Source: JBMFVE01 sp049966155 (GTDB lineage: Bacteria > Bacteroidota > Ignavibacteria > Kryptoniales > JAKASW01). Taken from it: a stretch of DNA of 64,000 nt. The DNA is taken from contig JBMFVE010000001.1 in the NCBI GenBank assembly GCA_049966155.1, positions 496,001 through 560,000 on the forward strand, in the 5' to 3' direction. The number at the start of each line of letters is the position of its first letter. Positions within the stretch are counted from its first letter, which is position 1. Position numbers and translations under genes: made by a program. The notes beneath the pieces were generated by a model, which saw nothing but the letters and a program-made list of their open reading frames with translations, had not been told where the DNA came from and did no database searches. This document shows, in pieces, positions 61,630 through 64,000 of the stretch.

Positions 61630-63047
61630 CTGGAATAGTTCACCACGAGCAGACGCTGCTCCGTCATCTCTTGAACCGCATAACGAACACCTTCCCTACC
61701 AAAGCCAGAATCCTTTATCCCACCATAAGGCATGTTATCTATGCGGTATGTCGGATAATCATTCATAATCACACCTCCAACTTGAATTTCTTCAAAAGCT
61801 TTGAAAATTTTCCTGGCGTCGTTGGTGAACACACCGGCTTGCAGACCAAATCGAGAATCGTTAACCAGCCCTATTGCATCGTCAAAAGATGAATAAGGCT
61901 GAAGTATGGCGACCGGTGCAAAAGCCTCTTCACAATATAACTCTGATTCAACAGAAACATTTTCCAGAACTGTCGGTTCTATAATATTTTCTTCACGTTT
62001 GCCGCCAATCAAAATTTTTGCTCCTGCCCTCCTTGCATTCTCGATCCAGTCAGATGCCCGATCAGCCTCAGCTTTGCTTATCATGGGGCCAACCACGGTA
62101 TCTTCTTCAAGAGGGTTGCCAACTTTCAAACTAGCTGTTTCATTTATGAATAAATCACGAAACTGCCCGTAGATATCTTTATGCACATATATTCGTTGAA
62201 CCGAAATGCATATTTGGCCCGCATTCGAAAAAGCACCCATGGCGAGACGCTTGGCAGCAAAACCAAGATCAGCATCGGGTTCTACAATCACAGCAGCATT
62301 CCCTCCGAGCTCCAGAAGAACTTTTTTCTTCCCCGCCTTTGACTTTAGATACCATCCCACGCGAGGACTCCCCGTGAAGCTCAGCATTTTAGGCCTTGAA
62401 TCCGTGCATATCCTTTCAGCTATGAGGTTATTGCATGGAACTATATTGACAGCCCCATCCGGCACACCAGCTTCAAGAAGCATTTTCCCCAGCCGTAAGG
62501 AGGTAAGTGGCGTTTGAGGTGGTGGTTTGTGAATTACGCTGTTACCCGCTGCAATTGCTGGTGCAATTTTGTGAGCGACAAGATTCAAAGGAAAATTAAA
62601 AGGCGTTATACTCACCAGAGGGCCGATTGGAAATCTTCTCACAACTCCCCATCGGCCTGCCGAATGTGGTGCGAGGTCTAAAGGGATTACTTCACCACCT
62701 ATCCTCTTTGCCTCTTCCGCGGCGATCTGAAACGTCAGGATTGCGCGCTCAACTTCCCCCTTTGTAAATTGAATTGGTTTTCCGGACTCAAGTGTCATTA
62801 ATTCGGCCAGGCTGTCTTTGTCACGAAGAAGCCGATCGGCTATGTTCGACAAAATTTCTGCGCGTTTATATGATGGCATGGTCCTTACAGATTCGAATGC
62901 CGACATACTTGACTCAATTGCCAGTTCAGCTTCATCCTCACCAGCCTGAAACACTTTAGCAACTACCGTACCGTTGTAAGGATTCACAACCGTTGAGACT
63001 TCTTTTGTCTCAATCCATTTGCCATTGATCAAAATTTTTTCTGCCAT
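61626..63047 (-). CDS. NAD(P)-dependent aldehyde dehydrogenase
   Basis: A 473-residue ALDH superfamily enzyme that oxidises an aldehyde to a carboxylic acid. SITPFNFPLNLVAHKIAPAIAAGNSVIHKPP is the cofactor region, GSPRVGW the Rossmann motif, and LELGGNAAVIV holds the catalytic Glu. The catalytic Cys is in NAGQICISVQR (near residue 277), and EEAFAPVAIL follows. Substrate uncertain: it resembles lactaldehyde or glyceraldehyde-3-phosphate type enzymes more than betaine types. The start has AAAGGA. It lies upstream of the lipoprotein gene and overlaps it by 4 bases. Confidence 0.9.
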   Translation of the reverse strand: MAEKILINGKWIETKEVSTVVNPYNGTVVAKVFQAGEDEAELAIESSMSAFESVRTMPSYKRAEILSNIADRLLRDKDSLAELMTLESGKPIQFTKGEVERAILTFQIAAEEAKRIGGEVIPLDLAPHSAGRWGVVRRFPIGPLVSITPFNFPLNLVAHKIAPAIAAGNSVIHKPPPQTPLTSLRLGKMLLEAGVPDGAVNIVPCNNLIAERICTDSRPKMLSFTGSPRVGWYLKSKAGKKKVLLELGGNAAVIVEPDADLGFAAKRLAMGAFSNAGQICISVQRIYVHKDIYGQFRDLFINETASLKVGNPLEEDTVVGPMISKAEADRASDWIENARRAGAKILIGGKREENIIEPTVLENVSVESELYCEEAFAPVAILQPYSSFDDAIGLVNDSRFGLQAGVFTNDARKIFKAFEEIQVGGVIMNDYPTYRIDNMPYGGIKDSGFGREGVRYAVQEMTEQRLLVVNYSR

Positions 63048-63175
63048 TTTAATCTATCCTTTCGTTATGAATAAGATCCAGAATAATGAACAGACAGACT
63101 AGCCCTGAAGTTAAATTGAAAAAAGTTAATCGCCCTTGAAAAATTCCTCACTTTTTTGAGGGACAACAAATTTCA

Positions 63176-64000
63176 TCATCTAAAACGATGAGACATCTTC
63201 TCATTAACATTGTTTAGGTCAATTAGCATCCTTTCTCCGCTCGATCTTTCTTTTAACTCTACCTTTCCTTCGTTTAAGTTCCTTTCACTCACAATCAACT
63301 GGATGGGAATCCCGATTAAATCAGCATCCTTAAACTTAAACCCTGGGCTTAGCCCGATACGATCGTCAAAGAGAACATCTATCTCCAACTTTTTCAAATC
63401 ACTGTAAATTTTCTCTGCTATTTCATTGACGTGTTGATTCTCGGTATTCACAGATATTAAATGGACTTGAAATGGAGCAATGCTGCTCTCCCAAATAATG
63501 CCGTTATCGTCATGATGTTGCTCAATATGACACGCTATTATACGCTCTATACCGATCCCGTAGCTTCCCATAACAATTGGACTTTCTTCACCTTTTTCAT
63601 CAAGGTAAACTGCATGTAACGACTCAGAGTATTTTGTTCCGAGTTTAAATATGTGACCTATCTCAATTGCGTTAACTATCCTCATACTATGTCCGCAGTG
63701 TGGACATGGCTCACCATTTTCCACAGTCCTCAAATCATAATAACCGTCTATCTTTACGTCTCGCAGAAAGTCAATGTGGGCAATGTGGTAATCGTCCCTG
63801 TTAGCTCCACTTATCAATTCATTAGCATCTTCCAGCCGTTTGTCTGCAATAATCTTGAACCCCGTCAGGCCAATCGGACCAATAGACCCTGCGTTAGCAC
63901 CGGTGTACCCGGACAGCTCGTCTAAATTCATCGGCACTGGTTGACCACCAAGGATTGTAGTGAGCTTTGATTCATTTAGCCGGTCATTACCCGACATTAA
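63176..64000 (-). CDS. proS: Prolyl-tRNA synthetase, C-terminal part (partial)
   Basis: The 3' part of a class II bacterial-type proS; the 5' end lies beyond the window, so no start is assigned. CPHCGHSM, then EIGHIFKLGTKYSESL and the motif 3 SYGIGIERIIA show the catalytic core, followed by the anticodon-binding domain (APFQVHLISVN, DVLFDDRIGLSPGFKFKDADLIGIPIQLIV). The upstream part visible here includes the end of the editing (INS) domain, typical of bacterial ProS. It charges tRNA-Pro with proline. Confidence 0.95.
   Translation of the reverse strand, partial: LMSGNDRLNESKLTTILGGQPVPMNLDELSGYTGANAGSIGPIGLTGFKIIADKRLEDANELISGANRDDYHIAHIDFLRDVKIDGYYDLRTVENGEPCPHCGHSMRIVNAIEIGHIFKLGTKYSESLHAVYLDEKGEESPIVMGSYGIGIERIIACHIEQHHDDNGIIWESSIAPFQVHLISVNTENQHVNEIAEKIYSDLKKLEIDVLFDDRIGLSPGFKFKDADLIGIPIQLIVSERNLNEGKVELKERSSGERMLIDLNNVNEKMSHRFR

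Overview
The window is 64 kb of bacterial chromosome, coding on both strands with mostly housekeeping genes. The organism is most likely a motile member of the Bacteroidota/Chlorobiota side of the FCB group, in or near Ignavibacteria or Kryptoniota. Three predicted exported proteins end in a type IX secretion (T9SS) type A sorting domain with the NYPNPFNP signature. A PorV/PorQ-family protein, a SecA with the group's inserts and an NAD-type isocitrate dehydrogenase agree with this. The flagellin operon, with a sigma-28 promoter, argues against most classical Bacteroidetes. Genus cannot be told from this sequence.

Layout. 1-7.7 kb: 3' end of a phosphohexomutase, an aspartase/fumarase-family lyase, a cysteine hydrolase, sufS-sufU and secA. 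7.7-10 kb: a small accessory island with one intact methyltransferase, a methyltransferase pseudogene with an in-frame TGA, and an unrecognised fragment. A 15-bp direct repeat lies at each edge. 10-18.8 kb: a signalling and secretion locus, all on the minus strand: two T9SS cargo proteins, a DUF5683-like protein, a PEGA-domain Ser/Thr kinase, a GAF-AAA-Fis sigma-54 activator and a carboxypeptidase-regulatory-domain protein. A full-consensus sigma-54 promoter lies just after the kinase gene. 19-22.5 kb: flagellin-fliS-fliD-chaperone-flgM. 22.5-29.6 kb: a translationally coupled set of a histidine kinase, a very large PAS/receiver protein with a degenerate kinase core, and a TPR glycosyltransferase next to flagellin. 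29.7-46.8 kb: tRNA-Ala, rpsT, a GalT-like protein, icd, a metal-dependent hydrolase, an MFS transporter, ychF, an esterase, a family-5 uracil-DNA glycosylase, a radical SAM protein, an SDR, hprK, hpf, xerC, topA, a DUF494 protein, ybeY and csp. 47-54.6 kb: a PorV-like protein, dnaX, lon and a malic enzyme. 54.9-56.6 kb: a T9SS-targeted octaheme cytochrome c and a frameshifted DUF1670 remnant. 56.7-64 kb: yjbQ, trxA, dnaE, a lipoprotein, an aldehyde dehydrogenase and the 3' part of proS.

Most notable points. (1) The kinase/sigma-54 activator pair appears wired through a perfect -24/-12 promoter to a T9SS kelch cargo gene, with a near-consensus site before the second cargo gene. (2) dnaX carries an A10 run after which both alternative frames stop almost at once, the arrangement expected for making gamma by slippage. 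(3) An octaheme cytochrome carries a T9SS sorting domain, which suggests surface electron transfer. (4) The 1456-residue PAS protein ends in a degenerate kinase and a receiver lacking the conserved Lys. (5) Decay products (methyltransferase and DUF1670 remnants) mark past insertion or deletion.

No CRISPR array, rRNA, intact insertion sequence or prophage was seen.
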